Positions 50,201 through 63,532 of a stretch of DNA of 64,000 nucleotides are shown one piece after another; within the stretch, counting starts at the first letter, position 1; every line of letters starts with the position of its first letter. Where the stretch lies: the NCBI GenBank assembly GCA_014898415.1, contig RCTD01000020.1, forward strand, positions 992,001 to 1,056,000, read 5' to 3'. This stretch comes from Stromatinia cepivora. Its lineage: Eukaryota > Ascomycota > Leotiomycetes > Helotiales > Sclerotiniaceae. Position numbers and translations under genes: made by a program. The notes below the pieces were generated by a model. The model was not told where the DNA came from, did no database searches, and saw only the letters and a program-made list of their open reading frames with translations.

Positions 50201-53200
50201 TTTTAATCAATCTTATCAATAAATCAATTAATAAGATTGAAGAATATAAAGCTTTCTTTTCGAAATATAATGATAAAGAATTTCAAAGTATTATTATCGA
50301 TATAAAAGTATTCCAATAATCTACAATAAAATTCAAATAATATTAAATATATTAAAAGAATATCAAAAATATCAAATTGAATATAAATAAAACAAAAATC
50401 GCAAAAATAATATTTAGAATCGGAAAAACTAAATTAATCGGATTATTTCAATTAAATCTATTCCTAAAATCTATTGAATTCTATATTATAAAATCAAAAA
50501 CATTATTTTTATTATTATTATAAAATATAAATCGATTCAAAATATATTACAATAATATTATCGATATATTTATATTATTAATTACAAAGTATCTCTATAT
50601 TCGCAAATTCAAATATACAATATTATTTTGGAATATAAAGATCTAACAATTCATATAAATATCTATTGATATAAATAATTATTACCTAATCAAACCAGAA
50701 ATACAAAAATTATATTATCATTTCGATCATTCATTTACAAATAGATACTATCGAATTCTTTAATATATAAATTATACAAATATTATCCAAAAAGATCTTA
50801 AAAGATTTACAAAATTCTGTGAATATTATCAAAAATATAAAAAATCTCTAAACAAATTCAAATTCAATTTTTATAATGATATCGAATTTAATTATTCGAT
50901 TATAATCGATATTATATATATCAATAATAAATTAATATTATATATTATTAATAAAGAAATCAGATTTCAAATAATATAATAATTCGATAATATTAATACA
51001 AAGTATATATAAAATAAATTAAAAATATATTGAATAAATATATATCTAAATTCATCAAATTATATTATTTATAATATTAAGAAAAACTTTATAAATAAAG
51101 AATTCAAATAATATATTGAAATGATAATAATCATTATAAAAAATATACTCATTGAAGTATATTAATGAATTAGAATAATCAAATATTATTATCAAATTAT
51201 TCGATATATATATAATATTATTAAGAAAGAATTCAAGGATATTAAAATAATAAAAGAATCAGTATTACAAATAATAATAAAAATAATTAATAATATTTTT
51301 AATTTTAACAAAATTATATTTACTTTTTTAGTATTCGAAATATACTTATAAATAAACAAATTCGATTTATCAATATTTAATATTCAATAACAATTTAATA
51401 TAATCAAAAAAGCAAATAATGAGATCAAAAGATTCCAAATTGAAAAATAAATAGTAAATATATTAAATCAATATAATAATCTAAATACAATTCCAATTTA
51501 TAAATTATCAATCAATTCAAAAATATAAATATAAAAAGAAAAAAATAATCAAATTGCTGAATAAATAGAATTATTTATATTATTATAAATCAAAGATGAA
51601 ATCTATATAATTTAATTATTAAACGGATCTATAATCTTTCGATTTATAATAATAAAATCTTATATAATCGAAATAACAATATTAATAAAATTTATTATAT
51701 AAATAAAATCTATTACAACAAAACAAATCTCCTAAAAAATACCCTCAAAGAACCTCGAAACTACTTCTCAAAAGAAATTTAAAATTATCTTAAAAAATAT
51801 AACAAAAATGAATTCTAATATTCTTTAAATAATTATTTTATTAATAGAAACATTATATAATATAACAAACATAATATCAATCGAAATTATGATATTATAT
51901 TTTACTGAAAATATAATAGAAATATTAAATATAATTATTTATTTTCAAAATGATGAAAAAGAAAATATTATCGATATCTTTAACAAAAATCTATTAATAT
52001 TCAATATACTTCAAAATCTATTGATTTATAAAAAATCAAAAAAGAAAAAGATTAATAATCTAATAAAAAATAATATATTCGAAATTGTATAACAAATAGA
52101 TATATTAAAAAATATACAAATATTCAAATTAAGATTTATCAATAAAATCAAAAACGAAGATATTAAGAAAGTATTCCCAAAATTAAGATTTGTAATCTAA
52201 ATATAGAATAATACAGAAAAGAAAACAATATTAATATAATTATTTATAATTCAATAAGCAAATCAATATTTAATATTAAATATTATAATTATCTTATAAT
52301 CAATTATACAAATAACTCTATATATTAAAGATATTATTCAAATTTATATATAAACAATATCCAATCCAACACAACTATTCTATATCCAATTATTCAAGAA
52401 AATGAAATTCTTAAAGAGAATACTACTACAAATAATCAAATCATTATATAATATATTGAAGATCGGAAATCATTAATTCAATATTTATTACAATCATCCC
52501 CCCATCGTATTTCAAATAATCCAATCAATCTACAATCTTTATTTAATATATATTAAATAAGAAAACAAAGCATTTAAATTAATAAGATTTCAAATAAATG
52601 ATACAATTATTATAATTAATAAAATATTCGCAAATAAAAAACAAAAAGACCTCGAAAATATAAAATTTCTTATAAAGAATTAAAGAATCTTATCATTTAA
52701 AAACCCCTTCAAATTCAACAGAATTATTATTATTTAAACAAACAATAGCTTTATGTATATCAATCAAAAAAAACAATATACAAATCTACAACTTATCAAA
52801 ACACAATCAATCAATATTTATAATACAAAAAACAAAATTCAAAAAAGCACAATTCAAAAAAATGAATATATTATTCAATATATAAAAGAAACTTATATTT
52901 CAACAATATATCAATCAAAAATATCATTCACTTTTTCTTTTATTATCTAAATTATTAATCTCAAAAAGAAAGATATAAAATTGATAAATAAAACAATTCA
53001 ATAACAAATAAATAATTCAACTAAAAAACTGAAATTTATATTATTTGATTTCGATTCACTAAAATGAATAATATTCATAAATACATTATTCATTAACAAT
53101 CGAAATCTGTTTTTGCAAATCAAATATATCATTATATTAATGAATAAAAATAATAAAGCGAATCTAATTCATTAATTATTTATTAAATACAAAAGAATCA

Positions 53201-54567
53201 TTAGAAATATATTAACATCAAAACTTTACAATATAACCTTAAGATTCGATATTAATATAATACTCAAAAGCATTATCAAAAGTATATTATTAAAGCAGAA
53301 AATATTATTAATTATATATATAAATTCTCTTGGAGGAGGTTGATCGGTTAATAATAATGAATAATATAGTAATAATATTATTCACTATTATTATAGTGGA
53401 AGACTTAGTTATATAACTTAAAAGGGTGATCGAATATATAATGATTGAAGTTAAAATATGAGTGTATTGAATATTGAATTTATTTTGCTTGTTTTTCAGA
53501 AGAATTCTTTGAAGAAAATCTTCTTATTTATAGTATTTGATAAGATTCTATGAAATTCTATAATACTCTATAATTATAAATAAGATCGATTTAAATCGAA
53601 TCTTATAGAATCATTTTATATAATGAAATGAAATAGTAATCAATAATATTTAACCTTAGAAATAAGAAAGTTTTATATGCTTCTATTATATTCTATTCCA
53701 TTATAAATCATTCTAATATGATATATGATCAAAATTTCATATAATAATAAAATTTAATAAGATTAAATTATATTATTAATATATCACATGATCATATAAC
53801 CATCGGTTCGGTTAATATTATTAAGTGATTTAATAAACTTATTAGAAATTCTTATAAATTCGAAATCACTTTATAATTATCTTACAAAATTAAATTCAAT
53901 TCGAAAGAAAAGATTGATAATCGATTTAATAGTTTTATAATAATTATATAAACAAAAAGAGATAATAGAAATCAAATAAAATGATAAAGAATTTAACCCT
54001 ATTGATATAATAACAAAAACAAAATTATATTAAATTTTTAAAGATCTTATAAAGAATAATATAGTCAAAATCAAAATTATAAAATGAAAAAAAAAACCAA
54101 AATATAATAAAAAGAAAATAATATAAATACAAAAACCAAAAAACAAATATAAAACAAAAATCATTATAAATATATATTCAATTCATCGGATATATAATTA
54201 TTTCATATATAAATTAATTCAAATAAAGAAACAAAACAAAAGTTAAAATTGAAAAGAATATTTATTTATTAGGCATATATATTTCTGGAGTATACAATAT
54301 TTCGACTTTAAGAAAAGTTGTTAATATCGAAATATAAATCATGTGTATGGTAAAGATAATAAGGATAATAAAGATAATAAGAATAATAAAGATGATAAGG
54401 ATCATGTATCTATTAATATTCGCATTAATGCTTCGGTATATACTATTATATAGTTCTTCACTTTTTATAGATTCTAACTCTTTAGGCAAATCAAAACGTA
54501 TTAATAATCAAAGAGTTCTATACATTCGTTGATAAGCTTCATTTCCCCGTATACAGTTATCCCGACA
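47258..54567 (+). mobile_element. Copia-2 retrotransposon, full length (RIP-inactivated)
   Basis: The 5' LTR is 47258-47473 (216 bp) and the 3' LTR 54325-54567 (243 bp), with TSD AAATA at 47253-47257 and 54568-54572. Damaged frames in order on the plus strand are: gag-like region to about 49200; integrase zinc finger and core near 50700-51300 (YYHFDHSF, then CEYYQKY); linker near 51450 (NNLNTIPIYKLSINSK); reverse transcriptase 51950-52700 (NNLIKNNIFEIV, TLYIKDIIQIYI, RFQINDTIIII); RNase H 53000-54100 (FDFDSLK, then after the nested repeat NSKSLYNYLTKLNS). The order is that of Copia. The 529-bp repeat at 53328-53856 splits the RNase H at the first S of NSKSLYN, and the frame resumes after it. 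Confidence 0.94.
53328..53856 (-). mobile_element. 529-bp repeat family, copy 3, inside Copia-2
   Basis: A minus-strand copy of exactly 529 bp, TSD AATTC on the plus strand (GAATT in element orientation) at 53323-53327 and 53857-53861. It interrupts the Copia-2 RNase H. The CACGTG site has become CACATG here, a single C/G-to-T/A step. Confidence 0.9.
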
Positions 54568-55997
54568 AAATAAAATAAAATTTTTTTATATTATTAAAAG
54601 AATAAATCATTACAAAGACTTTATATATATATTGTTTATATATTCTAATGAAGTTGTTCGATTTAAAATCGAAATATATTTCGATTAAGAAATTACAAAA
54701 CAGATTGATTATTATTATTATTAAAAACCAAAAGTATATTAATAAAATAAAATTAATAAAGATATTTTACTTTTGATTCTATTTATATTAATTCTTAATT
54801 TTATAATAATCAAAATAAATCCTTAACCTTAATCGATTTAATTTAATAAAGAATTTCTATTCTTTTAAGTCTAATAAAGCTTTCAAAGATAATCTTCTTT
54901 TACTAAAATTATTAAATAAAGAATCCTTTAAAAATCAATTTATTTTATATATTCTTTTATTTCAATAAATCTTTGAATAAAAAAATAGATTCGATTTACA
55001 AAATATCTACAAAAATATTTTTGTTATTTATAAATAGTATTTTTATAGAATTTTTAAAAAAGATTTATTTTCGAATTATTATTTTTCGATTATTCAATTT
55101 CTCTGAAAATATAATTCTATATTATCATATATTATTATCTATATTCAAAAAGATAAGGAATTATATTTTATATTAATATCTTTATCTATATTATATTTTC
55201 TTAATTATAATAAAAAATTAAATTTTTGTTATTCTTTCTTTAATCTTTTTTATTTAATTTTTAAAAACAAAATTATTCCTTTTGGAAAAAAATAATTATT
55301 ATAATCGATCTTTTTAAATCAAAAAAATCAATTAAAAACTTTTATAAGGGATATCAAATTCTTATTTTATATAAATTAAATAATAATAATAATCTAATTT
55401 AAAAACTTCTAAAAAGTACTTTTTCTTTTATTAATTATAATATAATTTTAATTAAAAAAAAGCATTCTAAAAAATCAAACTAAAGAATCAATTTCATTAA
55501 AAAATTCTAATTGGATCTGAGCCTCGAATTATTATAATTCAATTAGATACTATTTTATAATATATTAATTCTTTTAGATTCTATAAATCAATTTTAATAT
55601 TAATCTTTTATTTAATTATAATTTTTAACGAAAAAAATATAAAAAATAATAATTCTTATAAAAACTTTCGAAGATTTTTTCAAAATCAAATTATTTCTTT
55701 TGAATTAAATAAATTTAATAAAGAAAATCTTGATATTTTTTAATTCTTTATTTTTAATATTAATTTCATTTTATAAAATCATCTTTTTATAATTCTTTTG
55801 AAATATTTATTTTGAGATTTTAATATTATTAAAAAAAATAATAAACAAATTATTCGAAATCAATAATAATAAATTCGAATTTCAATATAAATAATAATAT
55901 AATCATATAATAACAAATCTAAGCATTTAACTTGATATATTCCAAAAAAATGTAATCAAAAAATTCATCATTATTTATAAATTATAATATATCTTTA
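54568..55997. other. AT-rich decayed DNA, unassigned
   Basis: A stop-filled stretch between Copia-2 and Copia-1 copy 3. No LTR or coding motif recognised. A 67-codon plus frame at 54973-55176 is simple hydrophobic AT-rich sequence and is not called. Confidence 0.35.
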
Positions 55998-58900
55998 TGT
56001 TGGAAATGAGGCCATCATAGGATTAGAATTGAGGTCACGTGATCATAATGGTGCACAGACCATATTTGGGAATAATTTCAATTCTATTTCTATTAGAATA
56101 ATAAATCTTTAGTTCAATTTATATAGTTAATAATATTATTATTTTTTGTATTAAAAGTTAATAGGTTATAAGATTTGATTGTATCATAATGATTAGAAAG
56201 TAAAGCAAATCGAGAAAGGATTAGTATAGTTAATAGGAGTGAAATGAAATAGAAATCAGAATTTTTATATAGTGTTATTAAAGTAGAATTGAAATATAAT
56301 AATATAGTTTATAATTTATAATATTACAAATTAGAATGGAAAGTAATTTGTATAATATTGATATAGAATTATAATAGAAGTGAAGAGTAAGTTCGTATAA
56401 TTATAAGAAAATATATTACAATATGATTTTATGAATTTTCTTATTGTTTTATTTTTATATTTTTTTATTATTCTGAATTTATTTATTGTATATTTTTTAA
56501 GATTGTTTTAAAAATCTAAAGGTTATTTTCGATATCTATCAAATAACAAGAAATCTTTATAATATCGGAATTAAATAATTGTTCGAAATTTGATCAAAAC
56601 AATTATAAATGATGATTCAAATAAACGAAGATATAATTGAAAGGGAAAAAATGATTTTATATAATTGATTAAATATTAAATGAATATATATAGATTGCAA
56701 AATCCAATATAGTATTTATTTATAAAATCAATGATTGTGTATATTATAATATCGAATTGAAATTGGAATATTTAAAAGATAAAGCAAATATATTATTGTA
56801 TATTTGTATAATATTTAATAATGATAATGAAATCTTTATTAATGAATATTCAATAGTATATATACTTTGGAGATATTTTAAATCGAAATATATTAGAATT
56901 AGTATAATTATAGTTAATATATATATAACGATGATCTAGAACTTCAAATTTCAATTCGATATTTATTTCGATATGATTATTATTGAAATCTAGAATAAAT
57001 TGAAAAAGTATAAAAGAAAATTAAAAACTATAAATAAAAGTTATTGATCAATATATCAAAATATTGTTTTGTTTTTGATTTTAATATATAATCTTTTAAT
57101 CGATTATTAAGAAATAATGAATATATTAGATATCCAAATTAGTTTTAATATCGATGATAAAATTAAACATTTATAAATTAAGGAATTTCGTTTTAAAAAT
57201 AGATTAAAACGAATATAAATTATAAAAAGATTTAGATACACTTTTTGATATTAAGAATCAGATTTCGAAATTCCAAATAATATTTGTAATTTATATCAAA
57301 AGAAAGATTATTATATATAAGATTACTTATATTTAATATAAACCAATAAACTTTTTTATAATTATCTTTATTATTAAAAAAGAAAGAGATTATTGAATTT
57401 AAAAAAGATTCATTTTAATAAAAAAGATTAAATATATTTTACTAATAATATCTTTGAATCAAATTTTGATATTAAGGATATAATAAAGGAAGATTGTAAT
57501 TTAATAAAAAAAATTATTAATAAAATTTCTTTTAATAAATGATATATTAATATAAATACTTTTTTATATATATTTAATTAATTTTTATTATTCAGATTAA
57601 TAAATTTTATTATTAAATAAAGAATAAAGATTGATGAGGGAGTGATATATTATCGTTATTAAAATTTAATAAATATAATATATAAAAATAATTCTAAGAT
57701 ATTATTTTCAAATATATTATATATATTAAAATTAGAAGTAAATTTGTTATCAAAAAAAAGGATTTGTGAAATAAGATTATAAAGAGAATTCAATTCTTAT
57801 TATATATATTTTAAAAAAGATAATAAAAAAGTTATTTGTATTAGAATACAAAATGGAATATATATAATTTCATATATAATTAAAGGATATAAGAATATAA
57901 TTCTTTGTTTGAATGTATATTAAAATGATTAAAAAAAAGGCTTTTCTTCAAAGATAATCAATAATATTAAAGATATTAATAATAAATTAATATTTAAAAA
58001 GAAAGAGAGATACTTATTATAATATCGAAAATTTAATTATCTAGATCTAAACAAAATCAAGAATCTATATAAGATATTCAATATAATTAAGTTAATAAAG
58101 ATTCTAATTGAATTAAATATTTGCAAAATATATATACTCATTAAGATAATTAATTATATTCTGAAATAATTAAGTTTATACAAATCAAAAAGATTCGAAT
58201 TTATATATTTCGATATTATAGAATTATTTTTAAAATCGATTCGAAAGAATTGGTATTTTATATTAATCATTAATAATTGTATAAAAGTAAATTAGATTAT
58301 ATTATTTAAATAAAAAGATAATATAATTCAAATATTGAAAATTTGGAAAAAGGAGATAGAATTGGTTATTAAAGAAAAGATCATTGTAATTAGAATTGAT
58401 AATATATTAGAATTTTTATAAGTTATTTGTGAATAATTATTAGGTATACAATCCGAAATTACAATAATTGCTTTTTTATATCAAAATAGATCTATAGAAT
58501 AGAATATAAAGATTGTAGAAACAAATATAAAAGTAATATTAAAAGAAATTGAATTATTATTAAAATTTTAAAACGAAATTATAGAATATAATATTTATAT
58601 CAAAAATCGTATTAATATTGATTCTAATATAAATGAAATAGATTAATTCTTTATAGAAATTTTTATAAATATAATATTAGATATAAAAATATATAAAGTT
58701 TAAAGAAATAAATATTATATTTATATCAATCCCAAAATTATTTTGAAAGAATAAAGATATAATAAATTATAGAATATTTCGAGAATTAATATATTCTTAG
58801 GATATTCAAAAATTATAAATAAATATATCAAAATATATTCTTTAGAATTAAATTATATATTTCAATTAAATAAAATAATTATAAATGAATCTTATCGAAA

Positions 58901-61475
58901 AAAAAATTTAGATTTTAAATTAAAAAATTGTAAATCAGATTTATAAAGAATAAAGAATATAAAACCAAATCGAAAACTTTATAATAGATTAATAATAAAC
59001 AAAATATCTTTTTCATCTTCAATATTAAATACAATATTTATATTATCTTTATTCCAAATATTCTTTTCAATAAATATTATACCGAATTCAATAATTATAT
59101 TAAACATCCTAATTATTAAATTGAAATCAAATAAATTAAATATATGAATATCAATATATAATAAAAATAAAAATAACAATATCTAAAAAATAAATCAAGA
59201 ATCTTTTTTCAAGAATACTTCAAATATCGAATCTATCATTCCAAAAATTCCAATTCAAAAATCAATTTCTATAAATCCTGAATCTATATCAAAAACAAAA
59301 TTTAAAATTATCTTAAATTTTGTTGATAAATTTATTTTAATAGAATTAAAAAACAAAGTAAATCTATAATTATTTAAAACCGAATAAAAAAATATAATAG
59401 ATTTTGAAAACAAATTCTTAAAATATTTAATACAAAAATAAAAAAAAAATATAGAATAAAATTCTAAAGGAAAATAAAAAAGTAAGATTATAAAAGTATT
59501 AATTATAATATCTATATAAACTAAAACTCAAAAAAATATAGAATATATTATAATTATAATTCTAATTATTTATAAAATAAATTTTTATATTAAAAATAAA
59601 ATCATTTCAGATTTTATAATTTCATTGATAGATATAAACAATACAAAAAAAATAATATATTCAATCAAAGAAATTCTAGAAATTAAAATATTAAGAATTT
59701 ATAAAAAAACAATATTGAATCAAAAATACTTTGAAAAATGAAAGGAAATTATCCAAAAGGAAATTATATCTTTAATTTAAAATGATATTTGAAAAGAATA
59801 TATATTCCTTAAAAAAAATAATCTGATTTCAATAAAATAGATATTTATAATTAAAATAAAGAATAATAAAGTAAAACAATTTAAAATAAAATTAATAATT
59901 CAAAAATTCAATTAAATATTAGAAAAAGATTATAATGAAATGTTTATATCAATAATAAAGCTAAATATATTCAGATTATTCTTAATTATTATTGTAAAGG
60001 AAAATTTGGAATATTTATATTTCAATATCAAAAACGCTTTTATTAAATTATATTTAAAAAAAGAAATCTACTTTGAATTATTTCAAAGTATTAAAATCGA
60101 AAAGGGATATATATTATAAGCTTTATAAAATCTATATAATTTAAAGCAAACTAAAAAGGATTGGAATTTATTATTAAAGAAAAAGTTTTTAAATATAAAC
60201 TTTATATAAAATTTGATAGATTTATATTTGTATATATTCAAAAACCATAATATAATATTATTAATATATATCGATAATATTATTATTATATTATATATAT
60301 CATTATAAATCATTTGATTCGATAAAAAATTATCAATCTGTTTTAATATTAAGAATCTAGAAGAAATTAATAAGATCCTAAATGTTAAAATTATTTATTA
60401 TAGAAAAATATATATATTAATTATAAACCAAAAAGAATATCTCAATATTTTATTAATCAAATACAATATTATATATAAACAATATTAAATTAAAAAATTA
60501 TTAATAATAAATTATATCTATCTTTGATTAATAACCGATAATAATGAATTAACAAATATAAATAAATATTAATAATGAATAGAAAATATGATCTATTTAA
60601 TAATATATATTCAATCAAATATAGTATTCTTAATTAAAAGACTTTCACAATTTATAACAAAACCAGTAAAATATTATACTATAATTTTGAAAAATCTAAT
60701 ACAATATTTACAATTAACAATCAAATAGAAATTATAATTCGGATTAAAGGAAATATAATCTAATATCTATAAAGAATATAATATATTTGATAATACAATA
60801 AAGATATATATAAATATAGATTAGATTAATAACAAATATAACCAGAAAAGTATTTCAAAAAGAATTATAATTTTCTATAAAAGCTTTATATTATAAATTA
60901 ATAAAAAATAAATATTTATAATTATATTTAATATAGAATCAGAATATATTGTAATAACAATATTTATTAAACAAAAAAAATAAATTATATAAATACTCAA
61001 AGATTTATTCAAATCAAATTATATTGAAAAGAACTGAAATATAATTTAAATATTTAATAATAATTAGAATATTTTAGTTTTAATTAAGAATTTATATTTA
61101 TATAAACAATTCAAATATATAAATATCAATTATTATTTTATTAAGGATTTAATAGAAAAGAAGAAAATCGCTATTAATTATATCAATATATATAATATAA
61201 TTATCAACAGAATAATGAAACCTTATACAAAGATTACTTTCGAAAAATTCAAGAAAATATTAGAATTAATAATCTAGAAGAATTGAATAGGATATCCTCA
61301 ATAAAAGAATATTAGAAATAAAATCATTATAGGATTAGAATTGAAATTATATGATTATAATAATGCATAAACCATATTTAGGAATAATCTCAATTCTACT
61401 CCTATTAGAATAATAAATCCTTAATTCAATCTATATAATCAATAATACTACTATTTCCTGCATTAAAAGTTAATA
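55998..61475 (+). mobile_element. Copia-1 retrotransposon, copy 3 (RIP-inactivated)
   Basis: The 5' LTR is 55998-56163 and the 3' LTR 61310-61475, with TSD CTTTA at 55993-55997 and 61476-61480. It is 5,478 bp, the same as copy 2, without nested insertions. It appears the most AT-shifted of the three by eye. The reverse transcriptase region lies near 59930-60300 and the RNase H region near 60800-61270. Confidence 0.95.
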
Positions 61476-62239
61476 CTTTATAATAATAAACAGTTTTTTA
61501 TAATAAGAATCTTAAAGATAATCAATTTTTTAATAAAAAAAAATTGGTAATTAAAAAATTATAAATTTAATTAAAAAAGGATTCTTTATTAGGAAATCTC
61601 AATTTATATTAAAGAAATAAATTGAAAAAAGAGAAGAATTGTAAAACAAAAATTATTTTAAAATCAATTTATAATATTATTTAATTCTATTAAAGTAATT
61701 CAATTATTAAAATCCTTTATTAGATTTTTTGGAATATAAAATATTACTTCAATTTTTAATATAAATTATAAATCAAATAAAAAATAGATAAATTATTTTT
61801 CAATAAAGAAATTTTTTATAAAAGATAATAATAAAAAAAAATCATTTTTTCAATATTAAATAAAATTTATAATATCAAAAATCTCTTTTTATTATTCAAA
61901 TTATATTCAAAAATCATCAAAAAGTTCTATTATAAATATAAAATCTATAACAAAATATTCAATTAAATATTCAAAAATAAGTAAAAATAATAAAAACACT
62001 TTTCAGAAATCTAAAACTTTTATCGAATTTGATAGAAAAATAACAAATATTGATTTAAATTAACAAAAATCAAAAATATATTGTTTTTTTAAAATAATCT
62101 TAAAAATTATTTATCGCTTTAATTTGCTGATATTTTGACTAGCTTTTTCTGATTTAATTATGTTTTAATTTTTTTAATTTTTACTTTTTTATAATTATTC
62201 TAAAATTAAATAAATTATATATTTCTAGAAAGAGAAAAA
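61476..62239. other. AT-rich decayed DNA, probably interior of an older element
   Basis: Stop-filled sequence. Because the LTR that follows is damaged on its left side and intact on its right, this stretch is probably interior to the element owning that LTR. Confidence 0.35.
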
Positions 62240-62531
62240 TATAAGAAAAATCAAATATTAAAATCTAATATATAATTAATTTATAATTATATAATTACAT
62301 AACTTTTTATAATTAAATATAAAAAAACTTTATTTTTTATTTTATTTAAAAAAAATCAATTCTTTTATTATCAATCTTTTTATATATTATTTATATATAA
62401 TCTAAATTATTATTTAAACCTTTTAGTTTTATTATTAGAAATCTTTACAATATAATCTGATCAATTCCAATTCTCATTTCCCTTTATAACGTGCTATCGG
62501 GACGCACGTATCTCGATCTACCTCTTTCATA
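62240..62531. mobile_element. Damaged LTR of the TGTAAG family (292 bp)
   Basis: It aligns end to end with 46021-46312. The left two thirds is AT-shifted. The right part is nearly unchanged (GTGCTATCGGGACGCACGTA, then CTACCTCTTTCATA). No flanking duplication, so it is likely the right-hand LTR of an element whose other end is not identified. Confidence 0.75.
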
Positions 62532-63532
62532 ATAATCAAAGTCATAGAATAATACACCGTTATTCTTTTCAACTATGGTTTTCCTCTTATCCCTAAGAAA
62601 TTTACTACATTTATATATATATATAGATTTATATAATAACAAATGTTATTTATATATGAAATATATTAGAGATTATACGATTGATAAGCTCCGAATCGAT
62701 AATAGACCTCTTGAGATATTTAAATAAAAATAAAATCAGTTTAAATTTCTTATAATCTTATTATAAGATACCGATTAAAGTCTTTCTTTTATATAATAAT
62801 AATATTTTCATTAACTATTCAAAGTATAAAAAATCATTAGATAATGATATTATAATATTGTATAATTCTAAATAAAGTTCTAATTAAATTCAAAAGATCA
62901 GAATCGAATATTCTTTTTATTAACAATTCTAAATTAGTTTAGATCAATTTCTCTTATTAATTTATAATAATATTAATAGTAGAATAAATAACAGAAAAAG
63001 ATATAGTATAAAAAATACTATATAATATAAATAAAACATTATATTTTCTATTAATATATAAATATTGATAGATGTATTCCGGGCTATTATATAAATCCGG
63101 GATTCCGAAATTAATATAGTATATTTCGAAATGAACTAGTTTGTTAGTGAATATTCTAGATTATTCGTTAATGAATTTAGTTTTTGAATGAGTTAATTGA
63201 TTGTGAAATATTTTTATATATAAAAATAATAAGATTATTCGCAAACGATTTAGTTCATTTATAAATAATTTTTATAATCTTATTATACTAATTTGATAAA
63301 TGAATTAAATTTATAAAGGATTAAAGTTTATAAAGTTTATAAATATTTAAAATCTATAGAAAAAAACCTTCAATATTATTATTATTCAATCTCATTATCG
63401 TTTTTATCTCTATTTTCAATCTCATCGTTATCTTCATCTTTATTTTTATTTTAATTATTACTCTTTTAGAATTCTAGTCTATTAGCTAATGAACTAGTCT
63501 ATTAATCAATGAATTAGAATATTGAATATATT
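62532..63532. other. AT-rich decayed DNA, unassigned
   Basis: A mostly AT-rich region with a slightly better preserved patch near 63080-63115 (CCGGGCTATTATATAAATCC). No gene or element assigned. Confidence 0.35.
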
